Source: Arenicellales bacterium (GTDB lineage: Bacteria > Pseudomonadota > Gammaproteobacteria > Arenicellales > JAJDZL01). From it: DNA of 64,000 nt. Location: NCBI GenBank assembly GCA_958295885.1, contig OY282380.1, positions 2,046,001 to 2,110,000 on the forward strand, read 5' to 3'. Both the position numbers and the translations under genes were made by a program. The notes beneath the pieces were generated by a model. That model was not told where the DNA came from. It searched no databases and saw only the letters and a program-made list of their open reading frames with translations. Position 1 is the stretch's first letter. The number at the start of each line of letters is the position of its first letter. Shown here in pieces: positions 19,203 through 27,529 of the stretch.

Positions 19203-19416
19203 ACATATCCAAGGCAGCGTATTCTGTTAATTTGCGGCTGCGACATTGTAGCCGGTCGGTGTCTGTTGTCTTGTTTGTCCAAGACAGATTGGAAACCTCA
19301 TCAGCAAAAGCGGGATGCCTAGTGTCACTCAGAAGAGTGCTGAGCGATTCGGTCCAGGCAATTGATGGACTGTTGATTCTGCCATTTTCGAGGTTCATGA
19401 ATCTGAAACAGAGAAG
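18812..19416 (+). repeat. Tandem duplication, copy 2
   Basis: Second copy of the 558-bp unit, about 48 bp longer because it carries two extra 24-bp repeats. Its non-coding tail (19203-19416) aligns with 18597-18811 but has visibly many more differences than the coding part. Confidence 0.82.
18900..18995 (+). repeat. 24-bp coding tandem repeat, 4 units
   Basis: Four consecutive units encoding one GIEEGRVQ and three GVEEGRVQ, nearly identical at base level. This is the expanded counterpart of the two-unit array at 18352-18399. Confidence 0.9.
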
Positions 19417-20083
19417 TGTTCCGTGGTCAATGAGAACGTGAAACTAGCTGCTGCATCGCTGGCCGCTGCATTCCAGAATCTTCGGATTGCTTCAGATCTG
19501 GGCAGTGCGGCAGGAAAGGCAGAAACTGTTTTTCGCTGTGCTCGTCCATACCCGTAAAGAACCGCACTTGTCGGCCAGCTGGCAGCATTGACGTCCTCGA
19601 CTTAACGGCCGCGAGCCCGGCCGCTTCAGGTAAAATCACGGTCAGTTCCAACACTCTTAACTTCGCGGTCGCTGCCAGCGAAAAAGCAGACTCTTTTCAG
19701 TTTCGCCCATTTGCAATCAGTAACTTCTTTTGAACGGTTGTTCCAAAGGAGCTCACTCTCGCTGCGATGGAAAAGAAAATTTTTCGATGGATCAAATAAG
19801 AGTATAGAATTGCAGGGTGCCAACATCGGGAATTGAAGCTTCGGTGCAATGCCTTCAAAGGGAAATTGGATATTGGAACAGGTTTCCAGGTCTGCGAGAT
19901 TTAGGCCCTGTTGACACTGTCTCGGTCAATCAAAGGCGTCACCTGAAGATTGATGGTGATGGTTTACATTGGATTTGAGAAACAAAAACAAGTCAGATAA
20001 AAACAATTAAATTCAGTACACATGCAACAAAACGTCAACCTCAATCCCCAATGTCAGAGTTGCTGTGTCGAATCTGAAATTAT
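19417..20083. other. Intergenic region without a supportable gene
   Basis: About 670 bp following the duplication. Short frames at 19427-19654 and 19626-19826 (minus) have no motif or conserved composition. The GC-rich patch near 19560-19630 may be decayed coding sequence. No RNA gene or clear terminator was seen. Confidence 0.35.
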
Positions 20084-20776
20084 ATGGATACTAAAATATT
20101 TTTGATTACAGGTGCATCAAGCGGCATTGGTGCTGCAGTTGCAAAAGAAGCGGTAAAACGCGGGTTTCGAGTTGGTTTGGCATCGCGTAGAATTGAAAAG
20201 TTAGAACGGCTTTCCCGACAGCTGGGTGGTCCTGAAACGGCTTTGCCCGTCAAGTGTGATGTCTCGCAATGGACTGATCAGCAGGAGATGGTTGGCCGTT
20301 GCATTGATCAATTTGGACGTATTGACGTGATTTTGGCCAATGCGGGCGTATATTTCCCCTCCCAGGGTGGATTTACACAAGGCAATCCCGAAAAGTGGAG
20401 GGAAATGACCTTGACGAATGTTTATGGTGCAGCGCTTACTGCACGAGCCGGTTTAGCCGCTCTTAGAAAAAGCAGGGGACATCTACTGTTTTTAGGTTCT
20501 GCTGCAGGTCGCAGACCCATCGCAGGTTCCTTCTACGGTGCGACAAAATGGGCTGTGACCGGAATGGCGCGCAACATTCGAGCAGAACTTCACGGCACTG
20601 GAGCTCGCGTTACCGTAATCGAACCGGGAGTCACCAACACCGAATTGTTTCCGAAGCGCCGGCCGAACGCAATGGAAGTGGAAGATGTTGCCGGTGCCAT
20701 TTTATTTGCAGCTGAACAGCATCCAAGAGTCGAAATGCACGAAATATTGATGTACCCATCAATCATGCAAGACTGA
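20084..20776 (+). CDS. SDR family oxidoreductase
   Basis: 230 residues, a classical short-chain dehydrogenase. It has the NAD(P)-binding TGASSGIG (residues 9-16), a NAG motif in ILANAGVY, a catalytic serine in LFLGSAAGR and YGATK (catalytic Tyr and Lys). SRR-type basic residues after the second strand suggest NADP preference. Substrate is unknown. It ends 164 bp before lysW on the same strand. It might be cotranscribed, but its family is not a known part of the LysW pathway. Confidence 0.9.
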   Translation: MDTKIFLITGASSGIGAAVAKEAVKRGFRVGLASRRIEKLERLSRQLGGPETALPVKCDVSQWTDQQEMVGRCIDQFGRIDVILANAGVYFPSQGGFTQGNPEKWREMTLTNVYGAALTARAGLAALRKSRGHLLFLGSAAGRRPIAGSFYGATKWAVTGMARNIRAELHGTGARVTVIEPGVTNTELFPKRRPNAMEVEDVAGAILFAAEQHPRVEMHEILMYPSIMQD

Positions 20777-20940
20777 CTCAATTTTTCTTCTTTTGTGAGT
20801 GACCATAGAAACAGATTCGATCGATTTTCGGCATGTTCTGCCGATGCTTGAACTCTGACTGGCATAGTAAAATATGACAATTAAACTGAATTGAGTTCTT
20901 TACCCCTTATTGCTAGGGTTGAGTTGAAAAAGGAGAAGTT

Positions 20941-21105
20941 ATGGCAGAATGTCCTGTTTGTGCAAATGACATTGAGTTTGAATCAGACACAATTGTTGGT
21001 GAGATTTTGGAATGCTCCGACTGCGGTTCAGAGTTGGAAGTCATGAATTTTAGTCCCGATGTGGTTGAAGTGGCACCTGAACCCGAAGAAGACTGGGGTG
21101 AATGA
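20941..21105 (+). CDS. lysW: Amino-group carrier protein LysW
   Basis: A 54-residue acidic protein with a zinc-binding pair of CxxC motifs (CPVC at residues 4-7 and CSDC at 25-28) and the diagnostic C-terminus EDWGE. In the LysW pathways the side-chain carboxylate of the terminal glutamate is joined to the amino group of alpha-aminoadipate or glutamate. This protects it and gives later enzymes a handle. Start ATG is preceded by AAGGAG (20930-20935) at 5-nt spacing. A possible promoter TTGAGT-17 nt-TAGGGT lies at 20891-20919 (weak evidence). The lysX start follows within 35 bp. Confidence 0.95.
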   Translation: MAECPVCANDIEFESDTIVGEILECSDCGSELEVMNFSPDVVEVAPEPEEDWGE

Positions 21106-21139
21106 AGACTGAGCATTTCATCGGCCGAGGTCCGTCTTA

Positions 21140-21976
21140 GTGAAAATTGGATTTTTGCACTCGCTGCTGAGAGTTGAGGAAAAACTCCTTGTAAAAGAGT
21201 GTCGGAATCGAAAAGGTCTGGAACTTGTCATGCTGGATGACCGAAAGCTCGTATTCCAAACGAATCAGCGATGGGACGTAGACCTGGTCTTCGTGAGATG
21301 CCTGAATCATTCTCGAGCTCTTTACAGTCTGCGATTTTTGGAAAATGCCAAAATCCGCTGTGTCAATTCACTGATTACAACTGAAACCTGCGGCGACAAA
21401 ATTTCAACATCCATTGCCTTGAGTCGCTGCTCGATTCCCCAGCCTGCATTTCGCGTAGCGTACAGCGAACGGACCGCACTTGCCGCCATTGAAGATTTGG
21501 GTTACCCAGCCGTACTCAAACCCGTTGTCGGATCATGGGGAAGACTGCTCGCAAAAGTTAATGACCGAGAAGCCGCAGAAGCAGTTCTTGAGCACAAAAA
21601 AACCTTGGGCTCTTATCAGCATTCGATTTTCTATATACAGCAATATGTGGAAAATCAAGGCTGCGATATTCGTTCATTCGTCATCGGAAACACCTGCATT
21701 GCGGCGATTTATCGTCATTCCGCTCATTGGATTACGAATACTGCGCGCGGGGCGACTGCGAGCAACTGCCGAGTTACAGATGAAATAGCGGATATTTCGG
21801 TTGCAGCTGCTAAAGCAGTCGGAGGAGGTATGGTTGCGGTCGACCTGTTCGAAACCAAACATGGGCTTGTGGTGAATGAAGTTAACGATTCAATGGAATT
21901 TCGAAACAGTATTGCACCCACCGGCGTCAATATTCCCGCAAAGATTGTCGATTATCTACTGGCTGAAGCCGCGTAA
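21140..21976 (+). CDS. lysX: LysW ligase LysX/ArgX (RimK-type ATP-grasp)
   Basis: 278 residues from a GTG start. The ATP-grasp fold is shown by [14 protein letters not shown] (ATP lysine and glycine-rich loop), [19 protein letters not shown] and the Mg-binding end VAVDLFE...[13 protein letters not shown]. It joins LysW to the amino group of alpha-aminoadipate (lysine route) or glutamate (arginine route) using ATP. Sequence inspection alone does not settle which amino acid is used. The next gene, lysY, starts 10 bp after its stop. The homocitrate-branch genes needed for lysine are not in this window. Confidence 0.93.
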   Translation: MKIGFLHSLLRVEEKLLVKECRNRKGLELVMLDDRKLVFQTNQRWDVDLVFVRCLNHSRALYSLRFLENAKIRCVNSLITTETCGDKISTSIALSRCSIPQPAFRVAYSERTALAAIEDLGYPAVLKPVVGSWGRLLAKVNDREAAEAVLEHKKTLGSYQHSIFYIQQYVENQGCDIRSFVIGNTCIAAIYRHSAHWITNTARGATASNCRVTDEIADISVAAAKAVGGGMVAVDLFETKHGLVVNEVNDSMEFRNSIAPTGVNIPAKIVDYLLAEAA

Positions 21977-21986
21977 TTGGAAACCC

Positions 21987-23015
21987 ATGATTCGAGCTTC
22001 GATAGCAGGCGCATCTGGTTATGCAGGCGGAGAGATGCTCCGCTTGTTGAGCCGTCATTCTGAAGTGGAATTGTTTCAGGCTTCCTCACGCAGTAAAGCG
22101 GGCAGGTATGTTCACTCGGTCAACCCAAATCTTCGCAAAATCCTCAGCCTGAAATTCTGTTCTCCGGAACAGTTGAAGCCGTGTGACGTTTTGTTTTTGT
22201 GCCTGCCGCATGGTGAGTCAATGAACTCAATCGAGCGGTATTTGGAAATTGCGCCGAACATTATTGATCTGAGTGCAGATTTTCGGTTGAACCAATCGTC
22301 GGATTACGTGACCTGGTATGGGCAGACACATTCACAGGCGCAGCGACTTGACCAGTTCGTCTACGGCATACCTGAAATTCATCGAAATCGGATTGCAGAT
22401 GCCAATTACGTCGCCGCTGCCGGCTGCAATGCAACTTCGGTAATACTCGGAGTATTGCCCATCGTGCAGGAATATTGTGTTGATTCCATTGTTGCGGAAG
22501 TAAAGGTTGGTTCGAGTGAGGGAGGGCGCAGTTTCAGCGAAGGCAGTCATCACCCTGTCCGCAGCAGTGCCGTACGTTCCTATCGTCCGGTCGGACATCG
22601 ACATGTAGCTGAAATGAAACAGGAACTTGGCATTGAAAAAATCTATTTTTCGGCGACCTCTATTGGCATGGTTCGTGGCATTGTGGCTACCTGCCATGTA
22701 TTCCTGGAACATGAAAACGTATCCGAAATCGAGTTGTGGAAAATCTATCGACGGAGCTACCAAAAAGAACCATTCGTTCGGATCGTAAAAGACAGAACTG
22801 GTTTTCATCGACTGCCGGAGCCCAAACACCTTGCCGGCACAAATTTCTGTGACGTAGGATTTGTCAGCGACCCCGATGGTGAGCGGATTGTCGTCGTCAG
22901 CGCTTTGGATAATTTGATGAAAGGAGCTGCAGGGCAGGCTGTCCAAATTATGAACATCATGCTGGGGGTCCCCGAGTCTGCTGGTTTGGAGTTTACCGGA
23001 CTTTTTCCAGTGTAA
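21987..23015 (+). CDS. lysY: LysW-aminoadipyl/glutamyl phosphate reductase LysY
   Basis: 342 residues from ATG 21987. The frame is open further upstream but that part lies within lysX. It belongs to the ArgC/LysY family: NADP-binding GASGYAGGEML at the N-terminus, catalytic cysteine in AAGCNATSVI, and the conserved histidine region EGSHHPVRSSAVRSYRPVGHRH. It reduces the LysW-bound acyl phosphate to a semialdehyde. SSEGGRS fits the LysY/ArgC active-site loop. It lies between lysX and the amidotransferase-like gene with 10- and 15-bp gaps. Confidence 0.93.
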   Translation: MIRASIAGASGYAGGEMLRLLSRHSEVELFQASSRSKAGRYVHSVNPNLRKILSLKFCSPEQLKPCDVLFLCLPHGESMNSIERYLEIAPNIIDLSADFRLNQSSDYVTWYGQTHSQAQRLDQFVYGIPEIHRNRIADANYVAAAGCNATSVILGVLPIVQEYCVDSIVAEVKVGSSEGGRSFSEGSHHPVRSSAVRSYRPVGHRHVAEMKQELGIEKIYFSATSIGMVRGIVATCHVFLEHENVSEIELWKIYRRSYQKEPFVRIVKDRTGFHRLPEPKHLAGTNFCDVGFVSDPDGERIVVVSALDNLMKGAAGQAVQIMNIMLGVPESAGLEFTGLFPV

Positions 23016-23030
23016 TCGGTATCAATTTCA

Positions 23031-23678
23031 ATGTGTAGACTGCTCTGTGTTCGATCTCCTCGCGTGCTTGACGCGCAATACCATCTGTCCAAGTTTGCAC
23101 GCACCGCACAGATCAGCCCAGAGGACCAGAGTCACGGCTGGGGCTGTGCGTGGAAGGTGCTCAATCAGTGGAATTTTTATCACAGCCTGAAGCCGGTGTG
23201 GGAGGACAGCTATGAACATGTGCCTCAAACGACTTTTCTTTTGGCGCATGCTCGAAGTGCATATCGCAATGAAGGCATTGAAATAAAGAACAATATGCCA
23301 TTTTCCGATGGTTCGAAAGTTTTCATATTCAATGGAGAATTGCAAGGTGTAAGAATACGCGAGAAAGGTCGCATCGGCGCTGAAAAAGTATTCAATTTCG
23401 TAAAACGCTATGATGATGGCGATACATTGAATGCGATTCGCACCGGAGTCAGAATACTAAGGCAGAAGTCGAATTACGTGCGAGCGATGAATTTCATCAT
23501 TGCTGAGCAAGACCGCGCCTGGCTTAATTCAGAGTACAGCGAAAATTCGGATTATTTTCAAATGCACGAAAAATTCGCGGGAGACGTACATGCGGTCAGT
23601 TCTTCCCCATATGAGGGCGAAAGCGATTGGATAGGGATTTCAAATCATGTCGCTAGAGAAATAATTCACCATGTCTGA
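23031..23678 (+). CDS. Class II glutamine amidotransferase-like (Ntn) hydrolase in the LysW operon
   Basis: 215 residues beginning MCRLL, so removal of Met exposes the N-terminal nucleophile cysteine. Further class II GATase/EgtC/YafJ signatures are SHGWGCAWK, LLAHARSA (substrate-binding arginine) and a later NNMPF. FIFNGEL supplies the N-G oxyanion hole, and MNFIIAEQDRAWL follows. There is no synthase domain, so it is a free hydrolase like EgtC, which removes a gamma-glutamyl group in ergothioneine synthesis. It starts 15 bp after lysY and overlaps lysZ by 8 bp, so it belongs to the operon. LysK, the usual releasing enzyme, is missing here. By inference this protein could cleave the gamma-glutamyl link between LysW and product. 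Confidence 0.85.
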   Translation: MCRLLCVRSPRVLDAQYHLSKFARTAQISPEDQSHGWGCAWKVLNQWNFYHSLKPVWEDSYEHVPQTTFLLAHARSAYRNEGIEIKNNMPFSDGSKVFIFNGELQGVRIREKGRIGAEKVFNFVKRYDDGDTLNAIRTGVRILRQKSNYVRAMNFIIAEQDRAWLNSEYSENSDYFQMHEKFAGDVHAVSSSPYEGESDWIGISNHVAREIIHHV

Positions 23679-24474
23679 GCGACCGATCATCATCAAAGTT
23701 GGGGGTGGGGCCAGCATCAACGCGGAAGGAATCATCAAGGACCTGGCAGGCGCATGCGGCCAGTTCATCATCGTCTTGGGAGCAAATGCTGTTCGAAATG
23801 ATCTTGCCATCCGGTTGAATTCCCCGGTTCAGACCATCAGGTCCGCATCTGGATACGACAGTGTTTATTCTGATGAAACCGCGTTGGAAATCATTATGAT
23901 GACCTACGCAGGACTCGCTCGAAACAGGTTCGTCGAGTGCTGCCAGAAAAATGGCATAAATGCAATCGGGCTGAGTGGGCTGGACGGTGGCTTGATTCGA
24001 GGCCGGCGAAACAGCGCCATTCGGGCTCGCGAAAACGGTAAGCTTGTGGTTAAGCGGGACCTTTCGGGAAAGCCTACTGAGATCAACGCGAAACTATTGA
24101 CACATCTCCTTCGCAGTGGCTATACACCGGTTTTAAGCATACCTATTACGGATGAAAATGGTTACGCGATCAATGCAGACAACGATAACATTGTTGCGGC
24201 AATACACCGTGAAATCGGATCGAAAAGAATATACCAGTTCATTGAAGCGCCGGGACTGCTGACGGACATCGATGATCCCAGCAGCCTGATCAGAACGCTT
24301 AATCACCCAGAACTTAAAGCTCAGCAAGCAGTTGTGAAGGGAAGGATGAGACGCAAATTGCTTGCTCTCAGTCAGTTGTTTGAACTTGGTCCTGCGGACA
24401 TCGTGATTGCAGACGGTCGCGTAGAGACTCCCTATCTCGATGCTGAAGCGGGAAAAGGAACCATCATCAGTTAA
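23671..24474 (+). CDS. lysZ: LysW-aminoadipate/glutamate kinase LysZ
   Basis: 267 residues of the amino-acid kinase family (ArgB/LysZ). It has IIIKVGGGASIN at the N-terminus, a glycine-rich IVLGANAVRND, the substrate loop GLSGLDGGLIRGRR and VLSIPITDENGYAINADNDNIVAAI for nucleotide binding. It phosphorylates the side-chain carboxylate of LysW-bound aminoadipate or glutamate. The GGLIRGRR stretch is typical of LysZ rather than of N-acetylglutamate kinase. It overlaps the upstream hydrolase gene by 8 bp, and lysJ begins 16 bp after its stop. Confidence 0.93.
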   Translation: MSERPIIIKVGGGASINAEGIIKDLAGACGQFIIVLGANAVRNDLAIRLNSPVQTIRSASGYDSVYSDETALEIIMMTYAGLARNRFVECCQKNGINAIGLSGLDGGLIRGRRNSAIRARENGKLVVKRDLSGKPTEINAKLLTHLLRSGYTPVLSIPITDENGYAINADNDNIVAAIHREIGSKRIYQFIEAPGLLTDIDDPSSLIRTLNHPELKAQQAVVKGRMRRKLLALSQLFELGPADIVIADGRVETPYLDAEAGKGTIIS

Positions 24475-24490
24475 GGAAAGAAGATCAGAC

Positions 24491-25654
24491 ATGAATTATT
24501 CAAAAATGGAAGAGCAGTATGGCATTGGAGTTTACCCGAGCCGCGAAATTACATTGGTCTCAGGATCTGACGCGACCGTTTGGGACGACAGAGGACAAGA
24601 ATACATTGACTGTACAGCCGGGATCGGAGTGGCGTCGGTAGGACACTGCAACTTAGATGTTGTCGACGCAATCCAACGCCAGGCAGCTCGAATGATAACC
24701 TGCGCTGGAATTTTTGCCAATGACGTGCGAGCCCGCTGCATGGAAACATTGGCATCGATTTCCCCGCCGGGTCTGAACCGCGTGTTTTTATGCAATTCTG
24801 GGGCGGAAAGCATTGAAGCGGCGATCAAGCTTGCGCGGCAGTCGACTGAACGTCATAAGATCGCAAGTGCTTATCGTGGATTTCATGGCCGCACTTTCGG
24901 CGCGCTCAGTGCAACACATCAAAAGTCTTATCAAGAACCGTTCCAGCCTTTGGTGCCCGGATTCGAAGGTTTTTCTTTCAACAGCATCGAATCACTGGAC
25001 AAAGTGCTGGACGACAGTACTGCAGCCCTGATCTTAGAACTCGTACAAGGTGAAGGCGGAGTTCGTCCGGCGCGTCAGGAGTTTGCGTCCGCGGCGGCTG
25101 AAATGTGTCGCGAACGTGGCGTACTGCTGGTGATCGACGAAATTCAAACAGGATTCTGTCGTACCGGAACGATGTTTGCGAGTGAACAGTATGACGTCGT
25201 TCCAGATATTCTGTGCCTTGCAAAAGCGATGGCCGGCGGATTTCCAATGGGCGCGACGATCGTAAACGAGAAAATTCAGTCCAAGATCGGTTCTCACGGC
25301 AGTACTTTTGGAGGAAATCCAATGGCCTGTGCCGCATCCGTGGCGACGATTGAATATATTCAAAGAGAGGAACTGGCAACGCGGGCAGCTGAATTGGGAA
25401 ATGCCTTTGCTGAACAGCTGAGGCGGCGCGACGTTCCCTTGATTCGAGACATTCGGCAGCTGGGCCTGATGATCGGAATCGAGCTGCGAGTGAGATCGAC
25501 GCCGTATCTGAAGCAGCTTCAGGAAAGACAGATTCTGGCATTGCCTGCAGGATCTACCGTGATTCGACTTCTGCCGCCTTTGGTGATCACCCAGAGTCAG
25601 ATGAGCCAAGTGCTGAACGAACTGGTTTCGATTCTTACCGCCGAAGGTCAATGA
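24491..25654 (+). CDS. lysJ: LysW-semialdehyde aminotransferase LysJ (ArgD-like)
   Basis: 387 residues from ATG 24491; an in-frame ATG at 24440 lies inside lysZ and is rejected. It is a class III PLP aminotransferase: [15 protein letters not shown] phosphate-binding loop, [21 protein letters not shown] with the PLP aspartate, and [13 protein letters not shown] with the Schiff-base lysine. It transfers an amino group from glutamate to the LysW-bound semialdehyde, giving LysW-lysine or LysW-ornithine. It completes the set W-X-Y-Z-J. Only a releasing hydrolase is then required. Confidence 0.92.
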   Translation: MNYSKMEEQYGIGVYPSREITLVSGSDATVWDDRGQEYIDCTAGIGVASVGHCNLDVVDAIQRQAARMITCAGIFANDVRARCMETLASISPPGLNRVFLCNSGAESIEAAIKLARQSTERHKIASAYRGFHGRTFGALSATHQKSYQEPFQPLVPGFEGFSFNSIESLDKVLDDSTAALILELVQGEGGVRPARQEFASAAAEMCRERGVLLVIDEIQTGFCRTGTMFASEQYDVVPDILCLAKAMAGGFPMGATIVNEKIQSKIGSHGSTFGGNPMACAASVATIEYIQREELATRAAELGNAFAEQLRRRDVPLIRDIRQLGLMIGIELRVRSTPYLKQLQERQILALPAGSTVIRLLPPLVITQSQMSQVLNELVSILTAEGQ

Positions 25655-25734
25655 GCCCTAACGCGGACCGAAGGAATTCTTTTGACGATTTCAGCAGCGG
25701 CAGATGACCTTCAGCTACTATAAATAGTGGAGAT

Positions 25735-26538
25735 ATGAGCTCAGTTACCGACATCGCGGAAAATACAGTTGATGTTTTGTTTCGGCTGATCCCGCGAACG
25801 AGAATAAATTCGAGTGAATGGCAGTCTTGCCGACTGATCGCACATCGAGGCTGCCATGATTCGGGGCGAACGACATATGAGAACACTATGGCTGCTTTTG
25901 ATGCCGCCTGCGACCTGAACTGCTGGGGCATTGAACTTGATGTACAGTGGACGCGCGACGGAATTCCAGTCGTCATTCACGATCCAGACACCGGCCGACT
26001 TCCAGGCACCTCACCTGTTGAAATTAAACAGACCGATTTTTTGGAATTGAGGCGGTTTTGTCCTTTAGTGCCTCGACTTGATGAAGTTGTAGGCAGTTAT
26101 GGCGGCAGAACCCATCTGATGGTGGAGCTGAAAGCTGAAACGATGAATTCCAATTCGACGAAAGCGCTTGCAGCCTGCCTGTCCAGCCTGGAAAGTGTGG
26201 AGGATTACCATCTGATGTCGTTGAATGCAGAATCTTTACGCTCTGTGCGCGGATGGCCCGAAGAAGCCAAGCTGCTGATTGCAACGACCAATACAAATTC
26301 AATGTACGCAGAGTTCAAAAAAGGAGGATTCGGTGGATTCACTGGGCATTTTTTGTTATTGAATCGTAAAATTCGCAGTGAACTGGCCGAGCAGAACATT
26401 CCATGGGGGACAGGATTTGTCAACTCGGTCAATTTATTGGCAAGAGAAATTCGTTCAGGTACGCGGTGGATGTTTTCTGATGCGGCGGACCTGCTCGTTC
26501 GAAGCATGCAACAGCAAATGCTCACGCGCGGAAGTTGA
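25735..26538 (+). CDS. Glycerophosphodiester phosphodiesterase family protein
   Basis: 267 residues with the GDPD signature AHRGCHDSGRTTYENTMAAF (a modified HRG-x-PENT motif), then GIELDVQWTRDGIPVVIHDP with the metal-binding E-x-D and catalytic histidine. VELKAE supplies the third metal ligand. It should hydrolyse glycerophosphodiesters to glycerol-3-phosphate and an alcohol. No signal peptide is evident, so it is likely cytoplasmic. It starts 80 bp after lysJ with GGAG before the ATG and may be read through from the LysW operon, although it has no obvious role in it. Confidence 0.87.
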   Translation: MSSVTDIAENTVDVLFRLIPRTRINSSEWQSCRLIAHRGCHDSGRTTYENTMAAFDAACDLNCWGIELDVQWTRDGIPVVIHDPDTGRLPGTSPVEIKQTDFLELRRFCPLVPRLDEVVGSYGGRTHLMVELKAETMNSNSTKALAACLSSLESVEDYHLMSLNAESLRSVRGWPEEAKLLIATTNTNSMYAEFKKGGFGGFTGHFLLLNRKIRSELAEQNIPWGTGFVNSVNLLAREIRSGTRWMFSDAADLLVRSMQQQMLTRGS

Positions 26539-26560
26539 TTTTTACATATAGGGCTTTTCC

Positions 26561-27517
26561 ATGAGAATTGGATTCATTGGATTAGGGAACGTGGGTGGCA
26601 AGCTCGCAGGCAGTCTTCAGAAACAAGACTTTGAGCTCACCGTACGGGACCTGGACAAGACTTTGGCGGAACCTTTCATCAACGGCGGTGCCGCTTGGGC
26701 TGATTCATCAAAGGAATTGGCTCGCAGCGCTGACATGGTGATCACCTGTCTGCCTAGTCCAGCGGCTTGTCGGGAAGTGATGGAAGCGGCAGATGGCGTT
26801 TTAGCTGGATTGCGCACAGGCAGCATATGGGCTGAAATGAGCACTACGGATGAAACCGAAGTCAAGCGACTGGGGGAATTGGTTTTAAAAAAGGGTGCGG
26901 AACCGATCGATTGTCCGGTTTCAGGTGGATGTCACCGTGCGGCGACTGGAAATATTTCAATTTTCGCGGGTTGCGAACGAAGCACTTTTGACAGAGCATT
27001 TCCCGTACTCCAGGCGATGGGACGACGCATTTTACATACAGGTCCGCTCGGCAGCGCCTCAGTGCTGAAAGTTCTCACCAATTATTTGGCTACAGCGAAT
27101 CTGGTAACGCTGTGCGAAGCTCTCGTCACCTCAAGAAAAGCGGGACTCGACTTAAACACAACCTATGAAGCAATACGGATTTCGTCTGGGAACTCTTTTG
27201 TTCACGAAACGGAAAGTCAGGTCATTCTCAATGGCAGTCGAAACATTAACTTCACCATGGATCTTGTGATCAAGGACATCTGCCTGTTTCAGGACGTTGC
27301 AGACCGTGCGGAGGTTCCATTGGAAATTAACCCGATCCTGATCAAAATATTTCAGGAAGGATTGGCTCAATATGGAGCTCGGGAATGGTCACCTAACATC
27401 ATAAAAAGACTGGAAGAACGATGCAATACTTCCATTCTGGCCGATGGTTTTCCTGCGGAATTGGTTGATGAAGAGGAAGAAGTGCCAGGCTACGAAGTAT
27501 TGCCGAAACTCACTTAA
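26561..27517 (+). CDS. NAD(P)-dependent beta-hydroxyacid dehydrogenase (HIBADH family)
   Basis: 318 residues. The Rossmann motif GFIGLGNVGGKLAG is at the N-terminus (residues 4-17). The substrate motif DCPVSGGCHRAATGNISIFAG and catalytic lysine region VLKVLTNYLATANL follow. This is the 3-hydroxyisobutyrate/tartronate-semialdehyde reductase family. Substrate is unknown. It lies 22 bp after the phosphodiesterase gene and 12 bp before a proline-racemase-family gene, suggesting a shared catabolic task. Confidence 0.88.
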   Translation: MRIGFIGLGNVGGKLAGSLQKQDFELTVRDLDKTLAEPFINGGAAWADSSKELARSADMVITCLPSPAACREVMEAADGVLAGLRTGSIWAEMSTTDETEVKRLGELVLKKGAEPIDCPVSGGCHRAATGNISIFAGCERSTFDRAFPVLQAMGRRILHTGPLGSASVLKVLTNYLATANLVTLCEALVTSRKAGLDLNTTYEAIRISSGNSFVHETESQVILNGSRNINFTMDLVIKDICLFQDVADRAEVPLEINPILIKIFQEGLAQYGAREWSPNIIKRLEERCNTSILADGFPAELVDEEEEVPGYEVLPKLT

Positions 27518-27529
27518 GGTGGTTGGCGG

